64,000 nt of DNA from Paulownia fortunei (taxonomy: Eukaryota; Streptophyta; Magnoliopsida; Lamiales; Paulowniaceae). Position 1 is the stretch's first letter; each line of letters starts with the position of its first letter. Location: the NCBI GenBank assembly GCA_019321725.1, contig CM033115.1:19726673-19790672 (forward strand), in the 5' to 3' direction. The position numbers and the translations under genes are program-made. A model generated the notes under the pieces. It ran no database searches, was not told where the DNA came from, and was given only the letters and a program-made list of their open reading frames with translations. This document shows, in pieces, positions 1-13,740 of the stretch.

Positions 1-1382
1 GGCATTTGGTGCGTGTTCTATGGCTTTGGCAATAGCTCTTCTGGTTCTAAGTGTGGGGCGTTCAATTTACCGGAATAATGCGCCCAAGGGAAGCCCTTTA
101 ACTAGAATTCTTCAGGTACAAACACACGCAACATATGAGTCTCCTTTCGAGGTTTATCACGAATCTTTTAGGGAGAGAAATTCTTTGTCGTGGCTGAAAT
201 TCTAATTACTCTATGGTATAGGTGTTTGTAGCAGCCATTAGAAACCGGAATCTTCCATTGCCAGTCAGGACAGAAGAGTTGCACGAAGTTCGTGACAAAG
301 AAGCTGAACAAAATGAGATTCTTCAAAAGACTGATCAATTCAGGTAGATTTGCTGCTCTTAAATAACACAGATTTGGAATCTAAAAGACTGGAATTTTTG
401 GAAAATCTATTCAAATATTAAATATGTATAGTCCAAATTCAAGGCCTTAATTCATTGAAACAAAAAATACTTACAGAAAGAAAATCTTTGCAGGTTTTTA
501 GATCACGCAGCAATTGTAAGGCGCTCACAAGACACATCATCATCAACTTGTGGATCCTGGAAGATGTGTACCGTCACACAAGTTGAAGAAACAAAAATCC
601 TAGTCCGAATGCTCCCAATAATACTTAGCACTATTTTCATGAACACCTGTATGGCTCAGCTCCAGACCTTCTCCATTCAGCAAAGCACCACAACTAACAG
701 AAAGATAGGAAGCTTTGAAATGCCAGCATCCTCAATTCCAGTGATCCCCCTAGTTTTCATGTTCATACTAATCCCGTTATATGACCAGATTTTCGTCCCC
801 TTGGCACGAAAGTTCACAGGAATCCAAACCGGAATCACACAGCTCCAGCGGGTTGGAGTGGGACTGGTTCTTTCAGCCATTTCCATGGCAGTGAGTGGAA
901 TCATTGAAACACACAGGAAAAATGTAGCTATTAAGCACGATATGGTGGACTCACCGGGACCCCTGCCAATAAGCATATTCTGGCTAGGCATCCAGTATGC
1001 TATATTTGGAGTTGCTGATATATTTACACTGGTGGGGCTGTTGGAATTCTTCTACGCCGAGAGCTCATCCGGCATGAAGTCCCTGGGCACCGCCATCTCA
1101 TGGTGCTCGTTCGCGTTCGGCTACTACACCAGCACGGTGGTGGTGAATGTGGTGAACAAGGTGAGTGGAGGATGGCTGGCTAGTAACAATCTGAACAGGG
1201 ATAAGCTGGAATACTTCTACTGGTTACTCGCAGGCCTAAGTGTGGTGAATTTTGGCGTCTATTTACTATGTGCATCTTGGTACAAGTACAAGAAGGTACA
1301 AGGGAAGCAAGTAGACAGTGGTAGCGTGGATTATGTTGAGGAAAGAATTGATATGAGCACTCTTAGAAATTCTACCCCCTAA
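1..1382 (+). CDS. NRT1/PTR FAMILY (NPF) transporter, C-terminal part, 5' truncated by window edge
   Basis: Proton-coupled transporter of the NPF/POT family in a cellular membrane; members carry nitrate, peptides, abscisic acid or other hormones, and the substrate cannot be told here. Exons read as 1-115 (frame from base 2), 222-343 and 494-1382, each with GT-AG borders, giving about 374 residues, roughly the last 60% of a normal ~590-residue member. Visible features are several hydrophobic segments, the stretch IPLYDQIFVPLARKFTG, and a loop FFYAESSSGMKSLGTA that matches the conserved NPF segment before the last helices. The protein ends in a short polar tail and a TAA stop. The resemblance feels closest to the NPF4 clade, but that is an inference. 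The N-terminal helices and the ExxER motif lie upstream, outside the window. No frameshift is seen. It converges on the next gene. Confidence 0.9.
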
Positions 1383-1759
1383 AAATGTTAAATCTTCTGT
1401 AATTAATGTTATATATTATGGGGGTCTTAACAACCAACAGAATGGAAGGTGAACTCCATGCACCAACTCCAGAGATAAGACGATTTGTGAAAACTTCTCT
1501 ATCAATATGCAAGATGTAGAATAGAAACACTTTTTACATGCATGTGAATAATTTACAGGTAAGAAAAAGTGCTCTCTGTGTTAATGGGAAATCTGTAATT
1601 ACAGTCATGCAAGAAATTCACTGTTAATTTACAAATCCAAGTAACAACATGTTGAGTAGATAATTATGCCTACATGAACAACTTGATACACAAAGGAAGA
1701 AAAAATGGCTTGATTGCAAATAATGATTGTTGTGCTTTTCAAAAGAATACAAAGCGTTC
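1383..1759. other. Convergent intergenic spacer (probable 3' UTRs)
   Basis: This 377-bp AT-rich gap separates the stop codons of two convergent genes. It most likely holds both 3' untranslated regions. No other feature was seen. Confidence 0.5.
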
Positions 1760-4700
1760 CTACCATTTCACGTCCAGTGTGAGCGCCTCAGGAGTGACAA
1801 GCACAGAGGGAAACTTTGTGAATGACAGATTCGACGATAAACTACTCCAAGCAAATGAATCTGTGTCAATTAAAGGTCTGACTTTCTTGATGACTAGGGG
1901 ATTCAGAACCTCGCCTTCAATTCTCGCCACTACTTCAAACCATACACGTTCAATAGTAGGCCTTGTTCTCCATTCAGCTAATGTACTCCAGTAAGTATCA
2001 TTAATTCTGATCTCTCTTTCCAGTTCCAAATGAAAGCGATATATGGGTAATGCACTGATTCTTGCCTTTAGAGATCCCAAAGCAGCATTTGGATTGCCTC
2101 TCTCATTTAGGAAACTCCTCAAAACTCTTTCCAGTAAGGCTATTCTAATGCTCAAAGAACTAAGAAGATGGCTCGGTTTCTCGTAGTTTGGCCTGCCATA
2201 ACACTTGTCCGGCAATAATTCAATTGCATCTCTGGAAGAAAAAGCAGTCTGAATAAGTGCAGCAGGTCTTTGATTTCTGTAGGCAATCACTGATGCAGAA
2301 CCCAGAATTCGTATAGGCAGTAGTGCTGTGCATAAAGCAGGCCAAATAGATCCAACATCATTCCACTTCCTATAAGTGAAATCACCATATGGAAGTTGAT
2401 AATCAGAAGGATGAAATGTGGAAATTTCTTCAGCCCCGTTCACTTCCACAGTGATGCCTTCACCAACTGATATCCGCCGCAAACCCGAGTGCGAAGTATT
2501 TAACTGAAATAAACAGCCAAGAAAACCCACTCTCAATACTTGTACTATGATCATACCAACATATATTGAGCGTACACATCCAAGGTAGCAATACAGCATA
2601 TTACTCAATGGCTTCAAAAGCTCAAATATGGCATAAACATGATTGAGAGGGCTTCACCCTGAGCACATAAAAACAAAAAAGGAGAAAGGAACTGTATGAA
2701 GTACTACAAATTCAAGAAGACTTAAGTTCCCATTCCAGACAACAAGGACTGAAAATGCACATGGCCTACAACTTGAGAGGCAATACTCACTGCCATCTGC
2801 CAACCACCCAAATAGTAATTAATAGATCAAGATAAAAATTTATTGGAATGAGTTACAAATTAGTTGAGTATGGAAAACCGACACTTCAATTTTAATAGTC
2901 AAAAATGGTTGCTTTGTTAGTCCTCACTGGGTTTGTATTCCAGCCATTGCTATCTATATGTCGTCATATCAGAGTTTTTGATGGATGCACCACTAATCAA
3001 GAAATTTCCAATAGCATACAAGCATGAAACTATGCGATGCATTAGTGGAACACTGCCATGTGCAAAAAAAGCAAAACACACACACGGGATGATATTTAAG
3101 ACTTCTTTGGTTGTAGCAAACATAAGGGTCTTTAAATTAGGGTCCTTTTTCCACATGAAAACGCCATGACATAACAATTACTTATACTTGAAATTTAAAA
3201 GAAACACCTACATTCCAGATTACTCCTCATTTAATGTACTAAAATTAAGGAACTTTGCACAATATTAAAAATCCCTGTACATTCTCCACAATGCGGTTTC
3301 ATGGGTAATAAACACCCTTGACTATAGCCAGTTAAAAACCTTGTCCTTTAACAGCCCAAACCAAATAAAAACAATCCATTGCCACGTCTGTGTGCACTGT
3401 GCAGCACCACCAAAACACTGGCCAAGTTCGTGAAACTGAGTTCAGCATAGCATGATTCAATCTCCGTATACAAACACATAGCAGAGAGGGACTTGGACCA
3501 CATTTCTCCTCGGAACAAAACCCAAGGAGTGATTTTGTGGAAAATTCAGGAAGACAAAAAGGAGCTACCTCCTTGCACCATAAGAGCCAAAGATTGAATG
3601 GAAACATCTACTGTCAAAGCAACATCACATGAACCAGAGGCAGTTGTTATTCTAGCCCCATCTGTTACTCTAGGCACTGGACTTGCCTTTGAATTTAAGT
3701 GCATAAGTGGGAGGCTGCAGTAAGAGCAAAGGGCCTATATATGTAGTGTTTGAAAACACTCCCAGAATAACATGCTGAAATCATTCCTCATCCAAATCAG
3801 TGCAATCAATCCAGCAACAAGCCCCGACAAAAGTTCACATCAATAGCCTTTTCTCACCTAATTATTTAATGTCCAACAACAAAACTAGGAGTAAAACTTA
3901 CCCAAAAGATCTAACAATTGCAGACCTTATCATAAAAACCAAATAATTAGTTCATTATGAGTTATAATTAGGTTTTCTTTTCATCCCCCGTATCTAGCAA
4001 GAATAAATCTGTCTGCAATATCCCAAAAACAGTGAGATATATCAAGATATATTGTTTAAGCCTAAATGTTTCACGTCCATGTTTTGTTTCTTTCTTTCTA
4101 TTATATTTTAATCCACTATATTACATTGCTCCAAACATTTTCTTTTTAACTGAGCAAACTACAATTGAACACCCAAGTCAACAACTCGACATGAAAAAGT
4201 AAAGTTTTCTAAATTAGCATATAAAAATTCAAAAAAGATCATAAAAATGAGAGGAAAATAAACGTACCGGCAGCATGAGTAAGAGTTGATCATCATCTCC
4301 TTTGACCCGCAATTCAAAAGGGCCTTCAATTTTAAAACTATCAATTACAGCCTTAGAACCAATTTCCCTAGCCAAAGCCTCAAAGTTTGATGTCCCATTT
4401 TTCTTTAGTACCACCAATTTCTTCCACTTTGAAACTTCCTCGTACATCTTAAGAACAATTTCAGCTTTCCCAACAAGAACCCGAAACTCATATTTTTGCA
4501 CTGAACTGTACTTAGCTTTCTTTACATCCAATTCCGAAACCGGAATATCCTCCAATGCCCATTTCTCTTTCTTGGCAATCGCATCCAAAACACCCTGATT
4601 TAAATCCCAAAAATAAATAAATAAAAAATAAAGATAACAGTCATTGGCTTAGCACTATAACTAAAAGTTCAATCACACTCCTAGTCTTAAATCGAAAATT

Positions 4701-5146
4701 ACCCAGTTTGACATTTTCTTATCAGCTTAACTCTTCAGGTGCATAATTTCTGATCAAATTCTTTAACATCAATAAAGGAAAAGAAAAAACCAAATTCTTG
4801 ATCAAGAAACTCACACCAAACACTACCGTTTGAAACTCTTCTCACTTAAAAGCAATGTAAACTCAAGAAAGAGCATAGCAAGTAAACAAGAAGCAGAGAG
4901 AGTAACTAGCATCGTTAAGTGACGAAATTATTTTCAAGATTCCAAACAGACCTGTAAAAAATGCGGGGGTTGAGGAGGAATGTTCGATTCAGTGAAGGCG
5001 GTGACTTTGGGATAGAGAAAGTGGGAGAGGTTGAAGGGGGGTGGCGGTGGAATGATTGATGAGTGTATTAACGAAAGGGAATGGACAATTATCAGCAAAA
5101 ATGGCGTCAAACTTTGGGCGAGCATCGCAGTATTTTTATGGGGCAT
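1760..5146 (-). CDS. Plant-specific secreted/ER protein resembling TUNICAMYCIN INDUCED 1
   Basis: Three exons on the minus strand: 4952-5146, 4268-4594 and 1760-2503, all GT-AG and all phase 0, encode 421 residues. The N-terminus has a hydrophobic signal-peptide-like stretch (about residues 8-30; a second Met at residue 8 could be the true start), then a proline run. The rest is mixed alpha/beta without a motif I can name; landmarks are KWKKLVVLKKNGTSNFEALA in exon 2 and ALIQTAFSSRDAIELLPDKC in exon 3. Length and the signal peptide fit TIN1 (At5g64510, about 424 residues, ER-stress-inducible, linked to pollen surface), but I assign it from memory of length and character, not from an alignment. 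Another plant-specific secreted family remains possible. The gene structure itself is secure, because the frame stays open across all junctions. Confidence 0.75.
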
Positions 5147-5200
5147 AATCGATTATCGATCAACAATAAATGAATGAACAGTAATCCAATAATCACCGGT

Positions 5201-5223
5201 GAGGGGTTGGGGTGGGGGGTGGG
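5201..5223 (+). promoter_or_regulatory. G-quadruplex-capable tract upstream of the TIN1-like start
   Basis: Four G runs (GGGG, GGGG, GGGGGG, GGG) separated by one or two bases lie 55-77 bp upstream of the minus-strand start codon. The G-rich strand is the template, so any leader covering it would be C-rich. The motif is seen directly; a regulatory role is an inference. Confidence 0.4.
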
Positions 5224-8200
5224 CGGCGATCTTAGTGCATATTGACGATAATGGGCTTTTGAGGCGGTGATCTGACATTCGGATATCAACGGAGGCAAAA
5301 GGCTTTATGTATGTAATTTTGATGTTTTTCTACAATTTCCAAAAAATTATCTTGACGGATAAGGAGGGTGTTTACTGTTTATTCATCCTTCATTAAACAA
5401 AAGTCTGTGGAAATGTTACTATGTAAAGATTAATTAGTTAAATCAATCTTGATTAAGACAAAAGTGATTTAAAATTAAAGTTAAAATAATTGTGATTCAC
5501 AGTTATATGTTAATGGTTGATATTTTGATGGGTTAGTGGCATCCGATTTTGGAGCTTGAAATTTAAATCTTTAGAAAAGACCTAGACTCTAATACATTTT
5601 TTTTAGTAAATAATTATATTGATCTCCATCCTTGTGAAAACAATGCAGAAACTTTCAAAAGACTAAAGCGTATTTATTTGAAGAAAATGAAGGAATGAGT
5701 TTACATTTTAAATTTTAAGATTCTTGTAATGACATGAGTATACGGTTTTTTCTATTACATAAAAGATAATCTTAATTTTCATTAATAGTTAACAATTTTT
5801 CAAATGCATAATTTTCTTAAGGGCACTATAAACCTAAGTTAATTACAAATGTCATCATTATGATTACCACATTTCGATTGATATATCCGCTTGGAGAGCA
5901 ATTGTTGTCATGGAGAATCCCTGAGACTAATTGTGTTATAATTGTTGCAGATTCCTTTTTCAATAATTGTTGCCACTTAAATTAATAATCTCCTCTTAAA
6001 CAATTATTCCCTCTAGAATCGAATTGTAAAACAAAGAAACTTACAATGGTTAGCAATAATACAATTCAAATATTTAAATTATATAGCAGTTCAAAGTATT
6101 TCGTTTCGATTGTGGCTTCGTTACAATATTAATTATTGACACACGGACCAATAATCCCTTACCCTATAAATTTGTTACGTGGCGCGGTTATTTTATCGAT
6201 TATTGCACAAGACAATAATAATTTTCAAAAAATAAAAATGGTGCTATTTTAAGATGCATTACTTTATCAGAAAAAAATACATTATTTTATATTGATGATT
6301 TCATCATTTAAATTTAATTTTATATTTTTTTTAAAAAAAATAATGCATTACAAAAGATGACCTGGTATGATAAATTTGAAAATTTTATAACAATATCAAA
6401 TATATAAAATTAAATGTACACTCTTTATTTTATTAAATTTGGATTAGACTTTAATGTTGATCTTTTATTTATTTTTTTAAAAATTATGAATTTTAAAAGC
6501 TAAGTTTTTCAATTGTTAAAATTAGTATATCATCTAAAGAGGGTAAAATTTAACATGGTCTTCCTTTTGTTTTTACATAAACTCATTTGAATTTTTTAGT
6601 AAAAAGTAATTCTCAAAGATAAATATTAATGAATATTATTCTTATTGTTGAAAGTGGTTATAAACTATTATATTAGTTTCTCATTTCTTTTTTTAAGACT
6701 ATTTACTTTATTAATGCATTATATTTATATTTGAAGAAAGTTTCAAAATTCCAATTGGTTTCTCACCTTTTCAAAAAAATTATTTAAACAATAAATTCCA
6801 TTAATTCTTTTTTTTTTAAAGAGAATAATGGTTGGTTCCTAACTACCGTCTAAATAATTCAAATCTATTAATTCTTTAAAAATGATAAAGTCTAAATAAT
6901 TCAAATCTATTAATTCTTTAAAAATGATAAATTCTTCGTATATGATGATTGTCTTGGAATAGAATTCCTATAGATTTTTTGACCAAAGTACTAGAAGGAA
7001 AGTATTCATCAATAATCCAAACTAAAAAAAAAAGGAAGACCAAGAAGAGGAGGAGGAGGAGGAGGAGGAGTGCATCATTACTGACTAAAAATTGCTTATA
7101 GGAAATTCCATGTATTACTCGGCCACATATCACCGAAAATCCTTCAGAGAGCTAATAGACTATTCAAGAGAGACCTCTGAGAACAAGAGTGCCTGAAAAA
7201 CGGTATTGGAAAATCCCATTCATCACTCAAGCCATAATCACCCTGGCTGAGGGAAAATCCTTGAGAGAACTAGTCTGCGTCATTTAAACAAAACTATGTT
7301 TTGAAGGGAAACCACATCCCCATAGGCTACAAATAAGAGCAATGGGAATTGCACTCATACAACAAATATCAGCAAAGTCTATTGGTAACGTGGCAGGAGA
7401 AAAAAAGGAGAGTATACTTTTCCAAAAAAATTCTCTGCAGAAGAGACGGGAAACAGAGGATACAAGATAAAATTCAAGCAAGCTGTCTTCCATATACAAT
7501 CTCTCAAAAATTAGCCAAACATGGCATAATCAACATGCAATAACATGATAACAAAACCAAATTTTACCAATGAAATCATATACAAAAACTGCCATACCCA
7601 TATTTCATCCGTTGCACTAAATTTAGTATAACCAGAATCTTCTAGTCAAATATCACTCAAGTGCAACTAATAGAGTCAATTCCTGGGATCAATTTCTACA
7701 ACAAAACGATCAATGTTTTGTTTTAAAAACCTAAACAAGACAGGAACAAAAAACGCTAAAAGTCAAAATTCCAAGGAAAGTGTATGCGAATAACCCATAC
7801 TTAGGCCGTACTTAAAGGATAAAACAGAAACAAGAAAATAGAACTATTGTAATGGGAAAAAAAATTTAATTTATATTTTAACAAAATAACACATACATGA
7901 TAGATCTTGTAATGTTGTACACCCTTCACAAAGCAATTCATGTATAAAAATCAGCTGTAGCAGCAATCACCCCAAAAGGCCAGTCTCTCCAGACTACTAT
8001 GAGTATTATCAGTACTTAGTTCTGGGAGAATTCAGCTCCAACCATCAAAACAACTGGTTGCCCCAAGCGATATCGCAACCAAATATCCATATTCGCTATT
8101 ACAATTGTCAACACTATACCAGACTCCATCTTTGTCAAGACCACAGTTCCATTGTCACCATCATTATGTCTCTGTGTGTTTGAGGCCTCTGAGAGTAACA

Positions 8201-8518
8201 GAAAGAAGTGGTAGCAGGAGGATGTCATAATAGATGCACAGGATTGGATCCTTTTCATTCAAATGTTTCCCCACATGAAAGTTGAATGATTATACAAAGA
8301 ATTCAAAACCAGCCAAATTAGGCTATTTGGCAGCAGTCATGGTTTCGCGAAGGGATGATCCGTCATAAACACCACTTGAATACATTAGAGTATAAGGAAA
8401 TTAGTATTCACAGGTGCCAAAATAAGCCCAAAGGGGCTGAAAAATGATTTGAGGAAAAAATCAAATCGATAAAAGAATTGCTGTGAAACCACTCGTCCAG
8501 AAACCAGGAGGCAAGGTA
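5224..8518. other. AT-rich intergenic region
   Basis: Between the promoter side of the TIN1-like gene and the 3' end of the peptidase gene. It contains long A/T runs and a purine microsatellite of AGG units at about 7045-7070. The part from about 8200 to 8518 may include the peptidase 3' UTR. No open frame here has recognisable protein character. Confidence 0.5.
7045..7070 (+). repeat. (AGG)n microsatellite
   Basis: About eight AGG units preceded by an A/G-rich tract; a polypurine simple repeat in intergenic DNA. Confidence 0.85.
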
Positions 8519-11041
8519 TCACGAAAATGCAACAGCACTCCTCAGCTGGGATGTGCTGTACAGAGTGTCAGATACTTTTGAAGGAGGCCAATATCGGAAG
8601 ACTGATCTACCAACAATATTCTCGATAGGCAGTGGACCCCTGTAGAAGGCAACAGTTCTGACTCAGAATCTATACACTTCCTATATAATGCGACCACTAG
8701 TTAAATTATAAAATTCTAATTCTTACACTCTATCTCCATTTCTGTTAATTTATTGTAAAAGAGTTATCATGCAGGAGTTAGATGAGGCATAAAGAAGCAG
8801 ACAGAACTATAGATTATAGAAATATCCTTCAGACTAACAGGAAGCATTGTTAAAATGTTGGCAAGGATTAATCATACTGCAGCATATGGATTACCAGTTG
8901 TGAGAGTCAAAACTGTTATTACGGTTGTCTCCCAACACAAACACGTAGCCTTCTGGGACAAGCTACAAAAGCAGAGGAACAATAAGTTTTCTCCTGATTA
9001 TACATGATTGAAAATGCTCAAACTGGGAAACAAGCAGAAAACATTACCACTGGATCCATTTCATACTCAAGTGGCTCCAAAATGAAATCCTCATCTTGAG
9101 CTATACCATTGACCATCAATTTTCCATCACAAACCTGCACAAGGCATAAAATAAGGCCACAACATGGAGAAGATAAGATGAGCAAATTCAATACCACTGA
9201 ACATTTCTTACTTCAACGTAGTCACCAGCTTTTGCCACAACTCTTTTGATAAACACATCGGATGGACTAAAACCAATTTCCTGCAAAGCAAGTGAAAACA
9301 AACTTTTACACTTGAACTTCCATGATATGACATGACTATCAGAGTACTTATTCTGCCAATGAGGCTACGAACAATACCAAAGATACCTGAAGGATTGAAG
9401 GAGCCTTGAAAATCACAATGTCCGAGACTTCAGGCGTCCTGAAAATATAAGAAACCTGAAAAAACCACCCAAAAAACCAAGACCCAAAAGATTCAGCTTG
9501 TAACACACACTATTGATGCCATTTTCTCATTGAATATCAAAGAAAAGTAGATCAAATATTCTAGAGATCACATTTTTATATCTAGACCATCCGCATATAC
9601 TAATTGACGAGCAAATGAACAAAATAAGAGGATGAATCCATTGTAAGGGAATAATAAGCTATGGTTCAGATCTTGAAACTAGTAGTTATTGTATGATTTT
9701 TCCTCTCATTACAAATTAATGAGGCAACTGCACAACTACTTAATACCCATCATTATAAACGAAAATTGACGCCTGCATAACATAACAGGATTGTTTATGC
9801 CACAACATCTAAAGGTTTTCTCAATAGCACTATAGTCAAAGCATTTGCAATAAACCTTAAACACGGACAAAAATATATGAAAAAAAAATGAGTAGGTTAT
9901 TGTAGAAGGAGATATGCAGAACTGATATTTAAAAATCTCACAATAATGCACCCCAAAATTGATTTTCTTTTCTGGGCACAAGCATCTTGATCAAACCTAC
10001 TGCCTTACTCTGATCCACATCCAAAACTCTGGCAATACAAAGGAAACTGTACTCAATACAATACTTCAGTTAAACACTTGTCCACCTTTTCTGTTTCTTT
10101 CATGACATTGAGATATATTATACATACCAAATTAATACCTCAAAGACCCCAAGCACAAACATTCAAATTCGAGAATTGCTTTGAATATCCAATTCAAACC
10201 CTAGAAAGCTCCTAAATGATATATAAATACAACCAAAGTCTCAGCTAAATAGAAAACATACCTTCTCAGCTAGAATTCTATCACCCACATCAAGTGTCGG
10301 GTACATAGACGTCGAGGGAATCGACCTTGGCTCAGCCAAAGTCGATTTAAACAAAATGCTAACACTGAAAGCAGTGAAAGCCGCCTTAGCATCCTCAGAG
10401 CTGAAGCAAAAATTCATCAATTTCAACAGCCAACTATTACTACTACGACTACCACAACTGCTCTGCGGCAAAACCTTCACGCTGCTTGCACCACCACTCT
10501 TGGTGATTGCCAATGCTTCCGAACACTTACTTTCACCACCACTAGCACTCCCACCCTTGAATGTTCCTTTGCTGATTCTGTCGCATTTGCTATTAACAAG
10601 GGTCCCTCCTCTATCCACCTCCATGGTCGTGGGCTCGTTACACGGTAACCACTTAGAACCCGGCAAGAAAGGAAGAATCGACGACGCCTTAAGCGGAGAA
10701 ATTCCTAAAACGCCTACGTTGGAAGAAGCCCCTATTGACTGCTTCATCAAAGAAATTATTCCCACAACCACAGGCGATTGGTTACTTCCACCAAGAATTT
10801 CCCCGGCCATAATCGAATGTATGTATTTCGTTGGGTTGGTGTGATCAGGTGTCGATCCAGGGCGGCGGAAGTCGGAGTAATTGGAATCGGGTTTTTGCGA
10901 TGGAGAATGTTGAAAAAATCGTGATCGCGTCGCGCACTCGTGAAAGAATCGGGAGGCGGCGCATTTTCCGGAGGCGGAGGAGGAGGCGGCAAGGTTTGAG
11001 GCGACGGAGGCCGAGTAGGTGACGGTGAACCGAATAGCCAT
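8519..11041 (-). CDS. TPP: Chloroplast thylakoidal processing peptidase (type I signal peptidase, S26)
   Basis: Cleaves thylakoid-transfer signals from lumenal proteins; membrane-bound in the thylakoid. Exons on the minus strand: 10262-11041, 9387-9455, 9212-9280, 9048-9134, 8895-8962, 8519-8639, totalling 397 residues. The start [10 protein letters not shown] resembles known plant TPP N-termini, so I prefer Met at 11041 to the in-frame Met at 11068. A long Ser-rich transit region precedes the catalytic part. The nucleophile Ser is near residue 245 in [18 protein letters not shown], the general-base Lys near residue 295 in [13 protein letters not shown], and the conserved box [15 protein letters not shown] begins near residue 346. 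The C-terminus has [16 protein letters not shown], typical of the plant enzymes. All catalytic elements are present, so it should be active. It is longer than the classic ~340-residue TPP because of the N-terminal extension. Confidence 0.95.
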
Positions 11042-13740
11042 AACAACAAATTGTAAGAGACTGATCAAGAAGTAAATGAAAATTGCGGGGTCTGTGATGA
11101 GCTGTGATATGAGCGACAGCTCTAGAAAGCAAAGAAGGTCATCGTAATCGAGGAGACAAGCGATGAACCGGAAGAAAATGGGGGGAATTGAAAGGTATGG
11201 ATTAGATCAGTGGGTAAGGTGGAAGTTGAGGGAGGTTGGCGTTGAAAATTTAGGAAAAGCAGAACCCTAGCGGCGGCGATAGGGCGGAGCTTTTCCAAAG
11301 AAAGAGGGAGAAGGCGCAGGACGGCTGGAAGGGAATTTTGGGAAGGGAAATTTTCAAAGAGCTGGATGGGATTGGGGGTTTAATAAAAGAGAGCGGGCCA
11401 GTTGGTGGCAATTACAGTTATCCATGCATGCCCTTTGGTTCATCAGTTATTACGGAAATACCATATCGATGTCCATCAGTTCATGCATTTACCAAATTAT
11501 TTTCCATTAGGTAATTATTTATGTCACATAAATGTGGACAAATGACACATATTAGTGTTGCATATTAGATATAACAAATTAATGTTGCACATTTTATTTT
11601 TACGCCATTAACTATACATAAATATACGTAATTAATTAATATATATTATATAAGTTTAATAATTTGAATATACAAATTTTACCATGATGTAAGTAAGAAC
11701 AAAATATATAGAAAGTTTACCTAAACATTAAAATATAAAGGATAAATGATCCATAATAAAACTTTAACATATTTAACTTATTTCATCAACTGTGTTTAGT
11801 TAATATCATCCTATGTGTTAATCAAATTTTATTTTTATTAATCTTTTGAAAGTATTTTGAAAGTATATGTAAGTACATATGAGTGTCTTGTCAAATGTTT
11901 AATATAAGAATGATTTTCAATTTAAAAAATGTTCATGCATAATAAAAAATTGTTTCAGAAAATTGGAAAAGATATAAAAAAAAGTGAAATTCGGTAAAAT
12001 GAATTAAGTGTTAGATTGACAATCTATCATACACCAAATTGGACCAAATCTATCCAATTTTCTTCAAATTGGACTTTCATAAATTTAAATAAAGCCAACT
12101 GAGGTTAATTCTATGTATTATTGTGTTCAAATTATTCAATATATACTATATTAGCTGTAGATACGGAATTAACAAGAGAGATGGGGCGACGACCGTCCTC
12201 CTTAATTTCATAATTTTTTTAATTAATATGAATTTTATATATAAAATTAATGAATTTTAAAATTTTATCACTCTAAAAATTAAAAATATTTTTTTTATTT
12301 TAAAAAATAAATTTCAACCCATAATCTCCATTTTCTCATTTTTAGATTCCATCCTGATCAGATAAAAAAACCCAACTCGCAAATGCTTGTAATTTTGAAG
12401 CAAAGGCGTGGGCATTATAGACTTTTCCTTTTGGTTGACTGAGAGAACCAAAAAGTGACCTGGGGGTTGCTTCCTCGCCTGCTTCCTACTGCCTGTGTAT
12501 TATCTTCCTCTGATTGCATTCACACCCAAAACTTTTGGAATATATGCGTTGAAATGACCTAAATGTCCCTTTGTGGTTTGATGCTACCTCTAGAAAGAAA
12601 TTACATTTAGATGGCGACAAGAAGTCTACAACTTATCCATTTATTATTTAATTTCAAGAAAATAATTTATGGTTTCATGTTTGAGTTTTGACCATACTTG
12701 TGGCCAAAATCTGCGACTAAGTTCAAAATTTTCCACTTACAATTTTTAACCATATGCTAATTAAATATTTAGAATTGTAAATCTGCATTAGGTAGTGACG
12801 CAAGAGCTTACATATTAGTTAAAGTTGGATCTTACAACATCATAGTTTAGCTTAGCTGTCTTTTTTGAAAATTAAATAATTGCACATAGAATAGTGTATA
12901 TATCTTATATTAATTTTCACCAAAGTTTTCCATAAGAAGAATAACTAGTATTACATGTTATTTTTCTTCGGACATCCTAATTCTTTTAGAGGTTCATACA
13001 AAAAATAAGCAACATAATTAAAAAAATATTTTAAATACCATAAATGGATTCTCGGTCGTGTGAGTTTGATATAACCCATTTGATATATTCGCATTCAAGA
13101 GAGTCAGCTCGAATATGAATTTTTAACTTAATTCGAGTTGAAAAGTACAGAAATAAAAAAAAAACAAATTCAACAATAAAAGAATTAAAACAATTGAGAG
13201 TAATACCATGAAACACTAACGAATATACAATAAGTTCTGTTATTCAGTTAAATCAATTATTTACTAAATTATAAAAATAAGTGATTAAATTAATTTATTT
13301 TTTAAATATTATAATAAAATTAAATGACATGTCCAACATTACAAATTCGTAATTTTGTAAACTAAAATCATAAGTAATCAATATAATAAGTTAGGCGATA
13401 GCAAACAAATGAACGTAATAACTGAAACATTCAATTACGAACAAAAAGAAATAATATTAGCCACCTTAAGTCAACCATTCATTTAACTAAAAATTTTATT
13501 TTGTGAGAGGAGAGTGACTATAGACTATATGCAATGAACATGGATCAAATGTCTCACCTTAGTCACGAAGCAACAGTAAACTGCTCCAACTACTTATTAT
13601 TCTTCTGCATCTTTTTTATTATATATATATATATTATTTATTATTATTTTTCTGGGTCTTCAAATGAGACTAGGCAAATGTTGTCTTTGAAAAGATTTAC
13701 TCTCACACTAAATTCTATTATCAAAATATAAAATTTTGTG

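Noticed and set aside
10356..10844. 162-codon open frame on the plus strand
   Set aside because: It is antisense to the first exon of the thylakoidal peptidase, whose protein is clearly recognisable; the Leu/Pro-rich translation is a shadow.
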